A DNA stretch of 64,000 nucleotides from Isoetes taiwanensis (GCA_021234155.1 JAJEKV010000093.1:866001-930000), one strand, 5' to 3'. Shown: positions 1 to 13,013, counted from the stretch's first letter. Notes: a model not told the origin generated them from the letters alone. A program made the numbers and translations.

Positions 1-47
1 TGTGCATAAGGACCTTTCTCTAGAATATTTGCTTGCCTTGTTTTCAG

Positions 48-152
48 TCCAGTTCTCATACTCACTCTCATCCCTGAAGGGATTTCGTGGATGAAAACAT
101 GCTCAATGCTCTTCTCCAACGCCCAGAGTTTGTCAACAAGGACGCATTCACT
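48..152 (+). CDS. Exon-like fragment of an unrecognised gene
   Basis: A 105-nt stretch is bounded by a strong acceptor (pyrimidine-rich tract ending ttttcag at 41-47) and a consensus donor (gtaagt from 153). One frame reads DENMLNALLQRPEFVNKDAF up to the donor but carries a TGA about ten codons into the exon; an ATG at 101 could start the frame instead. No family is recognised. It may be an internal exon of a gene that begins before the window or an exon relic. The boundaries are visible; its coding status is inference. Confidence 0.3.
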
Positions 153-867
153 GTAAGTAGAACGTAAGAGTTCGGTCGGTTTCTACATTTTAGATCTTCG
201 ATTTTATTTTGTGCTGAATAATAAGTTATTAGTGGTTAGTTCTGACAAAAGCGAACTTCGTAAACATTGGCCCAAAAGGCTGCCGAAGGCGTGAAATCAA
301 AGTGTGCAGCGGATCTTCTTTTTATCGGCTAAAGGCGCGGCCATCTTTGTAGATCTTATGGGCACATCTGAAGGGGATTCAACATAGCAGTTCAACGTGT
401 GAGTATTGCAGCATCGATTGCACAAGGTTGAACTTTTATAAAAACTAGTACTAGGGGTTGTCCCACAATGGGTTGCCCTCGTGAATGGAATTAAGACATT
501 TGTTGAATTCAACTTAGCTTGTTGTGCAGTAAGATGTATATAATTGTGCATTCAATACATGAGATTAGCCTATACTTGTTGTGATTGGAAGCAAGGATGT
601 TATAGATCACATCTTATCACTATCACTATCACTATCACTATCACTACATATATAATGCAGAAGTTTTTTGTTTGATTCTATTTTTTGTCTGATGGTAATT
701 TTTTTGTGCTGATGATGAATTTACACTTGACACATGTACTCCAAAAATTTTGCTCTATATTTTTTTTCCCTTCATGTTTCTTGCTGTGCAAGCAATCCCG
801 GCTTTGGATGCTCCTGCACTTGCCGCATCCCTGTTCTACCATAGCCAGATGCTCCAAGCATCTCCAA
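153..867. other. Non-coding stretch with a hexanucleotide microsatellite
   Basis: AT-rich DNA with no supported gene. A perfect (TATCAC)5 microsatellite lies at 615-644. A motif ggggttgtcccacaatgggt followed by tgccc near 456-480 resembles the GGGTTGCCC palindrome edges seen in other repeats of the window. Confidence 0.5.
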
Positions 868-912
868 GGACATCGCAAGGTCCTCCGTGATGATATCCAA
901 GGTATTACCAAG
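868..912 (+). pseudogene. Histone H4 fragment (residues about 17-31)
   Basis: The frame reads G followed by HRKVLRDDIQGITK, matching the near-invariant N-terminal part of histone H4 (HRKVLRDNIQGITK) with one substitution, N to D. The match stops abruptly after ITK: the conserved PAIRRLARRGG that should follow is replaced by unrelated sequence. Upstream codons do not encode the glycine/lysine-rich H4 tail. This is therefore a short gene fragment, not a working histone gene. Identity rests on 14 consecutive residues, which is specific for H4; chance is the main alternative. Confidence 0.55.
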
Positions 913-2442
913 CTACATATTAATGTCGTGGTAGACCATGAAAATTTAAGGTTAGCTTGCCCTATGAAGGAAAATACATAGACAAATGTTAACATGGTTT
1001 TATTTCAATTTAATAGTGTTTTTTGGTTACGATTTCCAAATCGTCGTATACCAGTGCTTTTTTGAAGCACTTATATATTTAATGTCCCCCCTAGAAAATT
1101 CGCCCCAAGTATTATGTCCTTACTTCTATAAAAAGAAACATTTGCCAACAGTGCGAACTTTGAAATCATGAAATTCGCCATGTGTGCTAAACTAACCCCC
1201 TTCAAATTTTTCCTTAAAGGAAACCCTGTAGTGGACGTGCAAGTTGTGCCCCTTGTACATGTTACTGTTATCAGTATTACCCTTCTTGGTCTAATATTTT
1301 GTTGATTGCTGCAGGTAATTTGATTTACTATCAGTCTTGCTATAATTTGGCAAAGTGTTTTTGATGGAAAATTGAAGAGCTAAAACATATTGGCATAATA
1401 TTTGGTTATATTATGAGGGGAGGAACTCGTTGAGAATTGTCCTATTATGTTACTCTTATTACGAGTATTTGCATGTTGAAGCCAGAAACTATAAAACACA
1501 TGCACGTGTAGATAAAGTGGACGAGGTGGCACATAACATGAATGTAAGAGAAGTGCATGATCCTTCTACTCAATATTTTACGCAATAACATTTGATGGCT
1601 GGTTCATACTACAAGTTAGGCCATAGTAGGATGATACTGTAATCGAAATTTGTCATTTAAATTCCATTCAAGTCTCAGAACATATAAATCTCCAGAGCTT
1701 TATACCATATGTAGAAGGTCGTAAAGGTAAGCATATACAAATAACCTTGAGGGCCAGACCTGAAGAACAATGTGCTTATACAACTTTGTGGAGAACAATG
1801 CACTTATACAACTTCGCCATACAATTATATTCATAGAAGTGTAATGCGAGCTCCATGATGCCCAACATTTTCCGAATAGACCATAAAAGGTCACTTGAAT
1901 GCTACACAAAGCTCAAATTGCTCCTGTTCCTGCTCTGCCCCAGGGGATTCACCTATATGTGATATGGACCCCAGGGGATTCATCTATATGTATATATATG
2001 CTATCTGCGTTAACATAGTAGGTAGGTAAAAAATCCTTAATATGCATGACGACTACCCTTGAAAAAGTACCCAATTTGATAATGTACAGGTGTAAAATGG
2101 ACTTAACATAGTTTAAAACCTACATTTTTTCACACATATTCATACATAATAGACTAGAATAGAATAGCTAAAAAAAAAACCTTATAGTATTACTCACATG
2201 GTGGATTTCAGAAGAACATCCTCCTCCTCGTGCTACACCTGCACTTGCACCTACACCTACACCTGCATCTGCTGGCTGCTTTGCTACTGCGACTTTGCTA
2301 GTGTCTTTTAAAATAGCAACCATAACTGCACAAATGAAGGCATAATCTATGCCATTTTCTATCCAAACACATCTATCACTAGAGAACCAACCTTTTGTCT
2401 TCATCTGCTACCATATAAAACCAAACATTAAGTTAATGCCTT
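913..2442. other. AT-rich intergenic DNA, no gene seen
   Basis: No reading frame with recognisable similarity. A short duplication (ccccaggggattcayctatatg) occurs near 1940-1990 and a low-complexity (CACCTR)n stretch near 2230-2270. Nothing else could be supported. Confidence 0.4.
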
Positions 2443-4378
2443 TTATGCAATTGGAGAACTCACAGCACAACCTTGTACCTTGGCAACCATGTGGAGATTT
2501 TCCTGCTGCCAGGGAACCAAGGGTTTTGTGAATTTGTGAATCTCATCCCCCCTCAGGAATGCAACGCAGGAGTTGGTTTTCTTCCTGAGTGACACCATCC
2601 TCCAGTCAATTTTGCTCATCCAATCAGCTAGATTGGGATGGAATGAGGAGGGGAGGGGTTCCTCCTGGAATTGGTTAAAGCTTCTGCTGATGAAGGATGA
2701 GATCTCTAGAGGATCCTCAAATGTTTTCCGATTATCATCTCTAATTGGCGAAATCTTTGTTACACCTTGAGTGCGGCCCGGCCATTGAAGAAGCATTTGA
2801 GTTTTCATAGTCCATCTCAGCATACCATTTAGTTTTGGAGCGAACCACCGCCCCTCTGGCTTCTACTTCCTCAATCGCCTTAGCTTTCCCTTCAAATTCT
2901 TCCTCCAATTCTTTGCATGTCAATATTATGGGGTGTGCCGGCAACTCTGTAATTAGTCTCAAGCGGTTATAGATCTCATTCTTTTCTCTTTTAAATTCCA
3001 TAGCTTCGATTCACCTTGGGTTTGGCCTAGTCCTTCATTAAAGCGAGCTTTTTACCCAAGCTTTCATACTTCGGTAGTTTTTGGCATTATTAAGAGGGAC
3101 ACAAAGCATGCGAAGGGTTTGCAAAATGCCTCTTTCCCCAACGGGATGTGTTGAATTTAAAAGGCACATTTCGATCTTCTAGGCATGTAGGAATACTTTT
3201 GAATATCAAACTTTGAGGAACATGATCGAGTGTGAAGGCCAGCTCCCCTTCAACATAGCATTTATCCATGAAGCGGGCGGTTTATTAGCTATGTAGAATC
3301 ACATCTAATAAGCCTTATACCCCGGTCACGACCCTTTTGCTTATTCGACCATGAGAACGCAGCATTAGAGGGCGGAATAAGAGCAAGCCCAACATTATTT
3401 AGCAGAGAGTTCCAAGTAGAGTCCTCAGCATTTGACAAATTTCTGTGCAACCCAATCTTCTGATCCCACACATCAGTCATGTTCAGATCCCCTACAAGGA
3501 TCCAATTATCAAATAAGATCCACCTGTTGATTAATCCAACATTCAATTTCTTCCCACATAATCTGCAGGCTTATTGGGAGCGTATATGTTGATCATTCCC
3601 CATTTACACTCCTTTGCCTTCAAGCATGGCTTTTGCCAATGCCCATTTCTACTTGCATATTGAGAATGTTGCGCAAATCCTTTCCAAAGAATCTGGTGCC
3701 CCTTTGGTTCCCGGCGCTGGCGGAAGGAAGTGAAATCTTTTCCTACCCACTTTCCAATTGATCTTGCCTCAAAATCCGATGCTTGATGCTCTGTATGAGC
3801 ACAATGTGCGCTTTCATGAAGATTCCACGAGACAATTTTCATGGAGAAATGTTCAGTACTGACATTGCACAACCGTGCCATTCTTCAATTAATACGTACC
3901 AAATCTTTTGATCTGACCATAGGTCTGGTCTTCCAAGACCTCCTATTCGACCAACTAAGCGAATGTAAGATATACTCCTCACTGGATAAGGAACATTAGG
4001 CCTCCCACCCAAGTACCTCGGCCAGATGTAACAACATTCATTATTTTGTATCATTCTCCAATAGTGATAAAACCATATATGCCAAAAGGCGTTGGCTTGT
4101 ACCATTGCCCCATCACTCAATACTGGACAGCAACAATATAAAATCTTATAATCCCTTGGACCCAAGTACCACGGCCAAATGTATCAACATTCATTATTTT
4201 GTATCATTCTCCTATAGTGATTAAACCACATGTGCCAAAAGTCGTTGGCTTGTACCATCACCCTTTCACCCAATACTAGACAGCAACAATATAAAATCTT
4301 GTAATCCCTTGGTCCAAGGGACCCACTGAATCTAGCATGCCCAAGCCTCTGTGTTGAGGGGTCACATCCTTTTAGCAT
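2443..4378 (-). mobile_element. Decayed L1-type LINE remnants (endonuclease and RT fragments)
   Basis: Minus-strand pieces of a plant non-LTR retrotransposon ORF2. At 3543-3881 an apurinic-endonuclease start is visible (MKIVSWNL, then NIYAPN). At 3289-3546 comes its second half (WILVGDLNM, the GD-N motif; then FSWSNKQKGRDRG). At 2443-3001 comes the linker between endonuclease and reverse transcriptase (KTKWYAEMD, then IRDDNRKTFEDPLEI). At 3839-4378 there is RT C-terminal/thumb-like sequence (GGLGRPDL). In minus-strand order the RT end precedes the endonuclease, so at least two fragments from different copies are joined. Frames change repeatedly; the element is dead. The catalytic RT core is absent. 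Confidence 0.6.
4007..4312 (-). repeat. 153-bp tandem duplication inside the LINE remnant
   Basis: Two adjacent copies (about 4007-4159 and 4160-4312) share the same order of words with scattered substitutions: both start acccaagtacc and contain acaacattcattattttgta or tcaacattcattattttgta. The unit is a multiple of three, so both copies encode similar peptides (RDYKILYCCC...MVQAN...FWH) on the minus strand. Confidence 0.7.
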
Positions 4379-5324
4379 GCCAAAGGTTCAACGTCTTTTG
4401 GGGATTTTTAACCTTGCAAGTCTGCTCTTGAGTGATTCTAGTTCACATTCGTCCAAACTGCCATTTCTTGGTGTGTAGTACAATCTTTCTTGTCCCTATA
4501 GATGGGTATTGAAAATCTATCCCTCAATGATTTAGTGCACAACCATTTATGCAACCCATTCTTTGTAAACAACAAATGTACCATTTCACAGGACCAAGGA
4601 GGTACCAATGTCTACTGCAATACTTCTCCAAATCCGGTACCCCCATAACCACCCCAATATTTGTGTTCCCAGTGACATGTCGGGGGTAAGGATCTGGGTT
4701 TAGAATGCAAGTGCAACTTGTTTTTTTTGTTTGACTACTCTGTGAGTGACAGAAATTCTTTGTACATACGTGAGACTGAGACAGATGTAACTATAAATTC
4801 CACCAACTACTATTGTAATATGTAGGTTTACAAAATGTTGATGTGGTCAACCGACCATCATGAAAATAGGTCAGCCCCATCATTTAGCAAAGCCGCTTAG
4901 GGACAAAGTCAAACAAAAAGAACACAAAAGTTGGAAGAGGGCCAATACCTTGTGTCGGTTGCTACACCCGGCTACATCCCCATCAGTTGTGTCAACCCAT
5001 TTCGATACAGAGGAGAGGAGCTGGTTGCTTTGAAACACCAAGCCAATCCAACATTGCCCCTTGCCTTACTCAGTACCTTACTCTTATCCAGAATTTAATT
5101 GCCACTTAGGACAAATAAAACTCTTTTTTGTTCTTTGCATCACTTACGAAGCATACTGCTTAAAATTTTTATAATGTTTTAAAGTTCCTTTTTGCATCCA
5201 ATATACTTCATATTATGAAAAAAAGGCTTAAACTAATAATTTTCAACTTTAGAACATCCAAAAGCCTACAATAAGATGAACACAAACAACATGATAAGAC
5301 ATATTTCTTCTTTGAACTATGTAT
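4379..5324. other. Intergenic DNA, no gene seen
   Basis: Possibly further decayed LINE sequence near 4380-4700 by position, but no motif could be read. The remainder shows no recognisable feature. Confidence 0.35.
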
Positions 5325-5387
5325 GGGTCCCATGACCTATTGGTCTCCGTGGACGTTAAAAAAACTATTCTATTCTATTCTATTCTT
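5325..5387 (+). mobile_element. Solo retroposon 3' end with (TATTC)n tail
   Basis: The sequence gggtcccatgacctattggt, then ctccgtggacgtt and an A-run, ends in about four TATTC pentamers. The same block ends LINE copy 3 (60208-60285, minus strand) and, more divergently, LINE copy 1 (11474-11564). It is either a severely 5'-truncated LINE copy or a SINE sharing the LINE tail. Confidence 0.65.
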
Positions 5388-7229
5388 CAACAATTTTTAC
5401 ACTGAGTATCTTATATAAAGGATGGCCTTTTGCACCGAGTCGAACAAAAGAAATGTTCGCGGCGTACAATTAATTTGCTTAGCTCAAGGTTTATCATAAA
5501 TATTTAGTCTTTCTTTCTCTTTCTCTTGATCAACAACCGCTCCCCCGAGCACCACCATATCATTATGGGCATAAGGGGCATAAAATTATGGTAGGGGGTG
5601 CTTAAATTACGGGCATAAGAGACATATAAATACATAGGAGTTGCTTACATTAGGCCTTGAAGACATGTATACATATAGTAGGGGTGTAATTATTGCAAGA
5701 GACAAAGGCCATATCGGAGGGGTTTTTTTTTTTTCAATATAGAGTTGTATACATGGGGGGTTTGGGGTAACCCCATGCATGCAGATGGCATATCCCCCTT
5801 ATCTGTAAGTGCATCCCCTTGCAATCAACCAGTTTTACTATCAGTGTCCATAATGGTTTACTTATTTCTAGCAATTTTCTATTCTATTATGTGAGGGATT
5901 GAGATTGCTAAAGGATGTGTGGAATCTTTGTTGGATATCCACATCCTTATTACATGTTTGTAGATTGTGCAATGAATAGTTTTTGTTGTAGAGGTTTGTG
6001 CAGAGTTAGCTTATCAAAATGAAGCAGCAGCTAAGTTATTTGGACTTTTAACATATGCAGAGACCTTATTTATTTAGGGAACAATGTGGTAAGAGCATAT
6101 CCATCCGTGTCTTTACAAATTACACCATGAATGACACATTGCATTTGGGAAGTGCAAGTTGATGGTTAGCATTATAAACTTGGATGGAAACATCATCTAA
6201 GCTTTGCGTTTAAGTGATATATCTTACATGCTAGGTTTGTCGACATGTGAGGGGTCTGGTAAGTCCATAATTTTTTTTATATAAGTTACAATTCATTGGT
6301 ATAATGTCTCAAAAATAGCTAGGCCAAACTATGCTTAGCATCTGTGGTGGCTCCTAATTAAAATATATAGGGAGATCAAAAAATACATTGTCCTCCATAT
6401 CGTTTTTAGCAGAGAGTTTGGCCAGATCTGCGTGATAATAATGGCAATACTTTCAGATTGGCATTGAGTTGCCAAAACATAAGAATTGAGGTTATATTCA
6501 ATACCTCAATTCCCTTAATTCTGCATCTAATCAGATCTATGAAAGTGGTTTATCTCCTCAATTCGAACAAACGTTTTCTTAATGGTACACATATATTTAC
6601 AAGATAGAAGACATACATGGTGAAACCACTGGCATACACAATTATATCTAGGCAGTGCAAACAAATTGCCTCCCTCCCCCCTCAAAAAAAGAAAAAAGAA
6701 AAAGAAAAAACCACCCACAAAAAAGAGAGCAAGGGTCGAAATTAGGGGGGTTCCTCCCCAGAATATCCGATTAAAGTTGGAAATATCCGATTTACTAAAG
6801 TAGATGCAGGCAAATTTCTAGTCGAAATTTCATAAAATTAGTGTTAAATCCGGCAATTTTGGAGGTATTTTTCTCAAAAATCCAGTAAGCATAAATAAAA
6901 GACGACATTTTTGCTGGTTAGTGCAAAATCTAAGTTCGAGGCCTGAGAGAGAGGGAGAGAGAATCAAAGACCATACTACATGATTTAATGGCAAAGAATC
7001 TTACAATTCAGGACCTGATTGAAAGTGCCAACTGAAATCTATAGCTACGTAAACTTGATTTAAGCTTTATTTAAGTCTATAGTCGAAGTCATAAGCATCT
7101 TAATGCTTAAATTTTGTAGTCTACTTAACTTAATCTGCTAAGTGATGAACTATAACCTGCAATCGCGAGGCTATGTCTTTGGAAAGACTAGCCTTAGAGT
7201 GAATTATTCACTCTTTTTCTTTATGTATC
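5388..7229. other. AT-rich intergenic DNA, no gene seen
   Basis: No recognisable coding or RNA gene. A short palindromic block ggggtaacccc lies near 5765 and an A/G-rich run near 6685-6725. Minus-strand open frames here are low-complexity and unsupported. Confidence 0.4.
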
Positions 7230-10200
7230 TTTTTTAAATGAAATATAAAAAACTCACCTTGCCCTCTGCCAGAGCCGTCCTCCCCGACTTCATTGGGCGA
7301 GAGCGGCTGAGGCCAGCTATCCGCCCACGACCTCCACACGGCGTACGCGCCCCGCTTCTTGCCCCTCTCTCGACCACTCCCACGCCATCCCGGCCACACT
7401 CCAGTCCTCCACGCCATCCCGGCCACCACCACCACCCCGGCCGCAGGACGGACGCCCGCCCACCTTGGACCCCGCGGTGCCTTGAACTCGAGGCCTTGGC
7501 GGAGAGCCCAATCACAGTAGTTGAGGCATGCGGCAGCGGCGGGGGAGAGTCTCGCCCACCACATCCGAACACATTCGATCGGATGACATTCGGGCGATTC
7601 ACATTTCTCGGCGGCGGCATGGGGCTCACCGCCCGGGCCGTGGCCGCATTGTCATATTCCGCGGTTCGCGGATGCAGTGCGTGATGCCATATTAGCGCCC
7701 GGGGCGGATGTTGAAGGGACATCCCATGCGTGGGCCGGGACCTCACACCGTGCAACGGGGAGCGCAGACGGGGAGCTTATGTCGGGGGTCGAGGCATTCG
7801 CCAACGGTGCCCATGCGGATTGGTTCGAGGCGGGATGCACATTTTCCGAACTGACACTCTGCTGCGCGGACCCGCGGCCCCAACCCTGGTACCGCGGCCC
7901 ACATGCTTCTACTACCGCGGCCCCCTTCTCCTGCTCCTACTCCGCTCCACCCTCGCGGCCCCGCCCTCTCGACCACATCTTTGCCTCCGCTCCATCTACT
8001 TCTCCCTTTCGGCCTCTGCTTCCCCTCCTCCCCAGCGACTCGGTGCGCGCCGCCATCCTGGCGACAAATAGGAATTGTGCCTCCGGGTGGTCTCATGGAA
8101 TTGTCGAGGCTTCCCTTAGCGAGAAAGGGGGATCGTTTCAGAACTTCCGTGGCAGCGGTATGGATCTCATCTTCCTCATGGAACATGGGAGCATCTTTGA
8201 GCACGAGCTACGATTTGCGGTTACCAACATTTCTCGGTCTTCAATACACATGCGAGGGCCGGCGGTCATGGGGGTGGCTTGCTACTACCGGACAACCTTG
8301 GCACATTGATTTACCCTCGAGCGGCGGACGGGAACCAACCTATACGGGTTGCGTGTGCATAATACCGGTGGCAACCCTCTTTTACGGCGCTGTTATTTTC
8401 CCTCACGCGGAGGCGGCACCTTCTATAAGTAGCCACCCGTCGCGGATAGGATGGACCGATATGTCGATCTATATGATGACATCTGGCGGCATCGGCGGTT
8501 AGGTAGAATCGTCCTTCTTGGAATTTCAATGCAGCGGACGGAGTAGAGCGACCCATGCGACTTGACCCCCTGGCCCGGCGATGTCCTGCGGCCTAAGCCC
8601 TTGAAGTAGCGGCCGCGGCGGGTCGGATAGCGGCCAGGTCACTTTCGCTTTGGCGGGCAGTTGCTCTGCTATGTGGCATTTTTTGACTTGATAATTTGCA
8701 ATGGCCTTTCCGCGGTGGCCGATTTCCATAAGTGCACATGCAGGCGACAATCGAGGGGGAGGGTCTAGTGTAGTGGACTATGTGCTGTAGTTGTGCGCAA
8801 GATATGCATCTCATCGGTCGTTTCGGGTTGGGCCTGAGGCGGTCGGGATGAGGAGGGTCGACTCGGATCACCTCCCACTTTATTTGGACTGGTTTGGCGA
8901 GCCGCGGGAACCCCCACTATGTCAGCCCTCGTAGTCCTGATTGAGACTTCGATTATGGCGGCCGAGGAGGACTTCTGGCAAGATGCTCATGGGGCGCCCT
9001 CCCGGTAGTGAGACCTCCACACTAGAAGCGTGAGGCAGTTACCGGTGACTTAGCTATTACGGGATCACGTGAGGGCCGGAGTGCTTTGCGAGACCCCCCC
9101 CGTCGCCGCTTCGGGGTCAGCAACATTCCCGCATAACCGATGGTTTGATCACGGTGTAAAGCATAGCGGCAGCTTCCGTCCCGATCATGGATCGGTACGT
9201 ACCGGCCACCACCGCGATGCATTATCGAAGGACACAAAGCGGGTACCTTGCCAACATCGGGAGATGTTAGAGCCTTTCGGACACTCATCCTCGAACCTTT
9301 GGCCTTGAGTGCTTGAAGGCCAACCGGCTTCTGAGGGACATCACACACGAGGCGGTGGGAAGCGGTACTACTGGCGACTCATATGACTTCGCCCGGGGCA
9401 GCGTCGCCCATACCCAGGATGGCCCCATTGGTCTGCGTGGGCCGAGGGGATGTTGAGAAAAGCACACCTGGCTGTAGCTAATGGGAAGAAATGGTGACCT
9501 CGATGGTATGCGGGCCGGAGTTACTCAAGTGGGCAGAGGCGGCCGCTTGTGCAAGCCCTCACCATTTCAACGAGCATTGCGGGGAGGGGTTCCCAGACAA
9601 TGGACCCTAGCGAGGTTGTTCCCATTCACAAAGCGGGCGACCCCACCTTTGTCCGGCCAATTACCGGTGATCATGGTCAGTTTATTTGCCAAACCGTTGG
9701 CGGCATTCTCGGCGGCGATTGACCGGCGGGCGGCCGGATGTCGCGAGAGCCTCTCCTGCAGGCGGGCTTTAAACCCGCCACTCAGCGATTGACCATATCT
9801 TCTGGCTGCGGGCGATTGAAGGCGGCCGGAATCATCGGTAGGACTTGTATTCTTTGCTTTGTGGACCATAAAGGCTTTTGTCTGGTCCCGGGAAAAGGCG
9901 TGGGCTAAGCTGCATCAAGCTGGGGCTCCGCGCACTGCGCGCGAATGCCATATCTGAGTTGTATGAGAGTTGTTTTGGCGGGGATCACGGAAGGCAGACC
10001 AAGCATTCACCGATAGTATCGGTCCGGCGAGGGTTGCCCCCTCGCCAACACTTTTTGGCCTCTACATTGTCGGTTAGAGCCACGGCTTCTTGAAAGCATG
10101 GGGGGATGGCATCGGCTTTGCACGGGTCATCGCCCGGCTCATCTATGCGGGGCGATGTTGGCTTTCTGGCCCACCCGAAGCTATCACGATCTCCACTGGA

Positions 10201-11564
10201 TGCCCTAGACACATTTTGGGAGGGCTCTGAGACATCTTGGCGTCAATCGGCCAAGACCAAGGTGGTTCTCATATCCTCTTCCGCGTCACCCCATGCCTCT
10301 GCACTCCATATTGGGGGACGGCACATGGGCGTCAGCCCACCTACAAGTACCTAGGGGTGGAGTTCCCCTCCTGCCTCATTGGGGCGTCTATCCGGCTTAT
10401 GGTGGTATTGTTTGAAAGCTTTATGCCATGGATGCGAACACGGATCCCCGGCGAGCTATATGATTGGGGCCATCGGTCACATCACATTCGAACCTTGTGG
10501 TCGAGCCCTGTCATACGTATGGGGTCGAGGTTTGGGGCCGATGCGTCTCTTTGGCGACACGGAATGACTTGGGCGGTCTGAAGGCATTTTTGCACGGGCA
10601 CTTGGGGTGAAACCTTGATCCCCTATCGGATTACCTGCTGCGAGAACTGGATTCTTACGCTTGGCAGCCCTTTGATAGACACATCGCGTCTTTTGAGAAA
10701 GTGGTTACTATGGGTGATGCTGGGCTCCCTTTTGGGCTTACTTGTGGCCATGAGTCGCGGCCGCTTAGGGCTGTTGGAGGGGTAAGAGATCGCTGGTTCG
10801 CCCGATGGAACGTCAGAGGAACCTGGTCGTCTGGTACCGGCGCAATGCGTCGTGGCGACTTCGGGGGAGTTACCTAGATGCTTGTTTCCTTGGCAAGCTC
10901 TGGGACCCCATTGCTCTAGAGCAGTCAAATGGCCCATTACAAGGAGCACATCAACCCAGAAAGTTAGCGGGGCCTGACTTACCCCAGTTCCGGCCTTGAG
11001 ACTCAAAAGCCTCCATTATTGCCTCCATTGCCCACCATCCCACCATCTTCGCCCGAGGAGGCGGGGTGGATTGGGAGCCGGGCGAGGGCTGTCAGGCTTC
11101 CGATCAAGCGGGTGCCATTGAGGATGAGTCTCACACTTTCGAGTTGCCCGGTGTTCACCGGTCCGGGCCGGATCGCTCCCTTTAATGCGGCGGGCGTGCC
11201 CTTGCATTTCTTGATGAACACCGTCGATGCGTGCCACGGGGTCATACATCCGGGAGGTCTTGGACTGCGAGGTCACATTTGCCCCACTGGCTGTCCGTGA
11301 CTAGGCACTACGGGGGTGGTGCATGACTGTATATATTGGGATGTTTACGCATTTTATATGATTAGCCGCGGTTTGTTCCGGCGGTGATTCTTGCCGCGGT
11401 TTTTCCCTCGAAAACCCTTGGTGGGGGTTTTTAATCGGGCGATGTCAAAAACTTCTTTAGCTGTTTTTGTATTAAGGTCCCATAGGCCGATTGGTCTCAA
11501 AGTGGGCGATAAAAGTACCTTCCTTCCTTCCTTCCTTCCTCAAAAAAAAAAAAAAAAAAAAAAA
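7230..11564 (+). mobile_element. GC-rich degenerate LINE, copy 1 (near full length)
   Basis: A sharply GC-rich block in AT-rich surroundings. An endonuclease domain lies around 8080-8600; its GD-N motif survives as a frameshifted VLLG..FNAADG at 8511-8540. Reverse-transcriptase landmarks follow: DLDGM at 9496-9512, IDHIF at about 9786, a degraded VDxxKxF at about 9861, a relic of the GVRQGCPLSP region at about 10017, and LDALDTF at 10198. Downstream parts align in order with LINE copy 2 (29.4-31.3 kb). A Cys/His-like tail follows (about 11130-11300). The 3' UTR carries ggtttttccctcgaaaaccc (11397-11416), shared with copy 3 and the 13.57 kb fragment. The end is the ggtcccataggccgattggt block at 11474, then (CCTT)n and 23 A residues. 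Many stops and indels make it non-autonomous now. The first 800 bases may be 5' UTR or ORF1; no ORF1 domain was recognised. Confidence 0.7.
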
Positions 11565-12840
11565 CAAGGTCTTTAGCGCCGCGGAGGGTTACCCTTAGTT
11601 TTACGTGGGTAAAGTGGCTTAAATCAAACCGTGTGGAATCAAAATTTCTCTCGTCAAACCCCATCATATATATCGACTCAATATTTAAATTAAAGTAGAC
11701 CCTACCATGTTCTTATAATCGGTTTGTAGATCCCCTACATTCATCTAGAAGCCCATCTACAAGTCTCGCTCGATCGAGTTGTGTATGTAATTAAGTACTT
11801 GGATGTTCTAGAAATGTCGAGCGTGTTTTATGTCTTTGTCTATAATGTTGTTGGGCGGTAGCAGCGTATAGGAGAGTCGGAAAAGAACTAGGAATGAAAG
11901 TGCATACCCAGTTCATTTTGAGTACTAAAGAGGGTATGTAATGTTTGTGTTAGCCACACATTTTTGTTATCACAACGTCCTTCATAGCATTTGGTTTTTT
12001 GTAACAACTAGAGGCACTACTTCTTCGCTTTATTTCTGAGCATGTGTATGTACTACTGTAGATATGCAAACTATGTATTAGTATATTTAGACAAGTCATA
12101 ATTTCATGGAATGGAATGATATGAAAATAGCTTCATGTGTAAATCACGAAAGATGTTCTCAATCATATGATGTGATGTTTTTGAAAATAAGAAGTGCATG
12201 TAACTTTTTTTGTTGTATAGAGCAAGAGTAGGTTGTCTTTGGAACTTTCAAGTTGACCTATTTTAGACTTTCGAAACAATACATATGGTGTTTATGCAAT
12301 AAATTTAGATTATATGTTTTTGAATCGTGATCATGTGGATTATTGTCAAATTTCTTCGGTTTAGCTTTTAGAACAAGCACACATATACGAGAATACTTTT
12401 TAACTATTTCATTGATTTATTTACATTTTTATTTTTTCCTTGCGAGAATTTAAAAGCTGCTAGAAAGAGGAAGATAATCGTCCCTCGAGTTACCAAAATT
12501 ATAAAGCATGATAAAGTACCTAATGAAATAACCAATCTGTTTCAAAGCCTCATCTTTGACCTTTAGATCCCGATCTGCATTAACTAAACATTAAACTTGA
12601 ATAAATATAACATTTGCACAAACTTTTCTATCATGTACATATTACCGCGAGAAAAATATACATTTTTAAAAACGAATCCTTTCTTTGGTAGCTATCCACC
12701 GTCCCTAGCAAGATGATTACGAAGCCCGACTACATAAGCCTTTATCCTTCGGTGAAGGTAGAACAAAATAATAAAGTCAATAAAATAATGAATACCTTTA
12801 ATACACAAAAGACAAACTAAGCACTACTGACATGGGATAC
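11565..12840. other. AT-rich intergenic DNA, no gene seen
   Basis: Immediately after the LINE A-run is acaaggt...gcggagggttaccc, resembling a block at 33527-33556 (acaaggtgctgcgcacggag, then ggttgccc). The rest, to 12840, holds nothing I can identify. Confidence 0.4.
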
Positions 12841-13013
12841 GCATCGATCGAGCCATCGGATCGCCATTCTAGAATGGGGCGAGCATGCATGTCATGCATG
12901 CATCGCGGTCGGCGCATGCCCGTTTTGGTTGGGAGTTTGCTATTTCAGTAGCATTTACGCATCCCGCGACTCATCGGCTTCCTCTTCTCTCGGATTACCT
13001 TATTCTCTTTGAA
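12841..13013. repeat. Direct repeat, first copy, with RY-motif cluster
   Basis: About 170 bp repeated at 13194-13352. The first copy holds gagcatgcatgtcatgcatg, a run of overlapping CATGCA (RY/Sph) motifs bound in plants by B3 transcription factors, then cgttttggttgggagtt and gactcatcggctt. Whether the motifs act as regulatory sites is unknown; no gene start follows. Confidence 0.65.

Noticed and set aside
7208-8502. Many overlapping long frames in all phases
   Set aside because: Expected in GC-rich DNA with few stop codons; only the endonuclease and RT landmarks of the LINE are supported.
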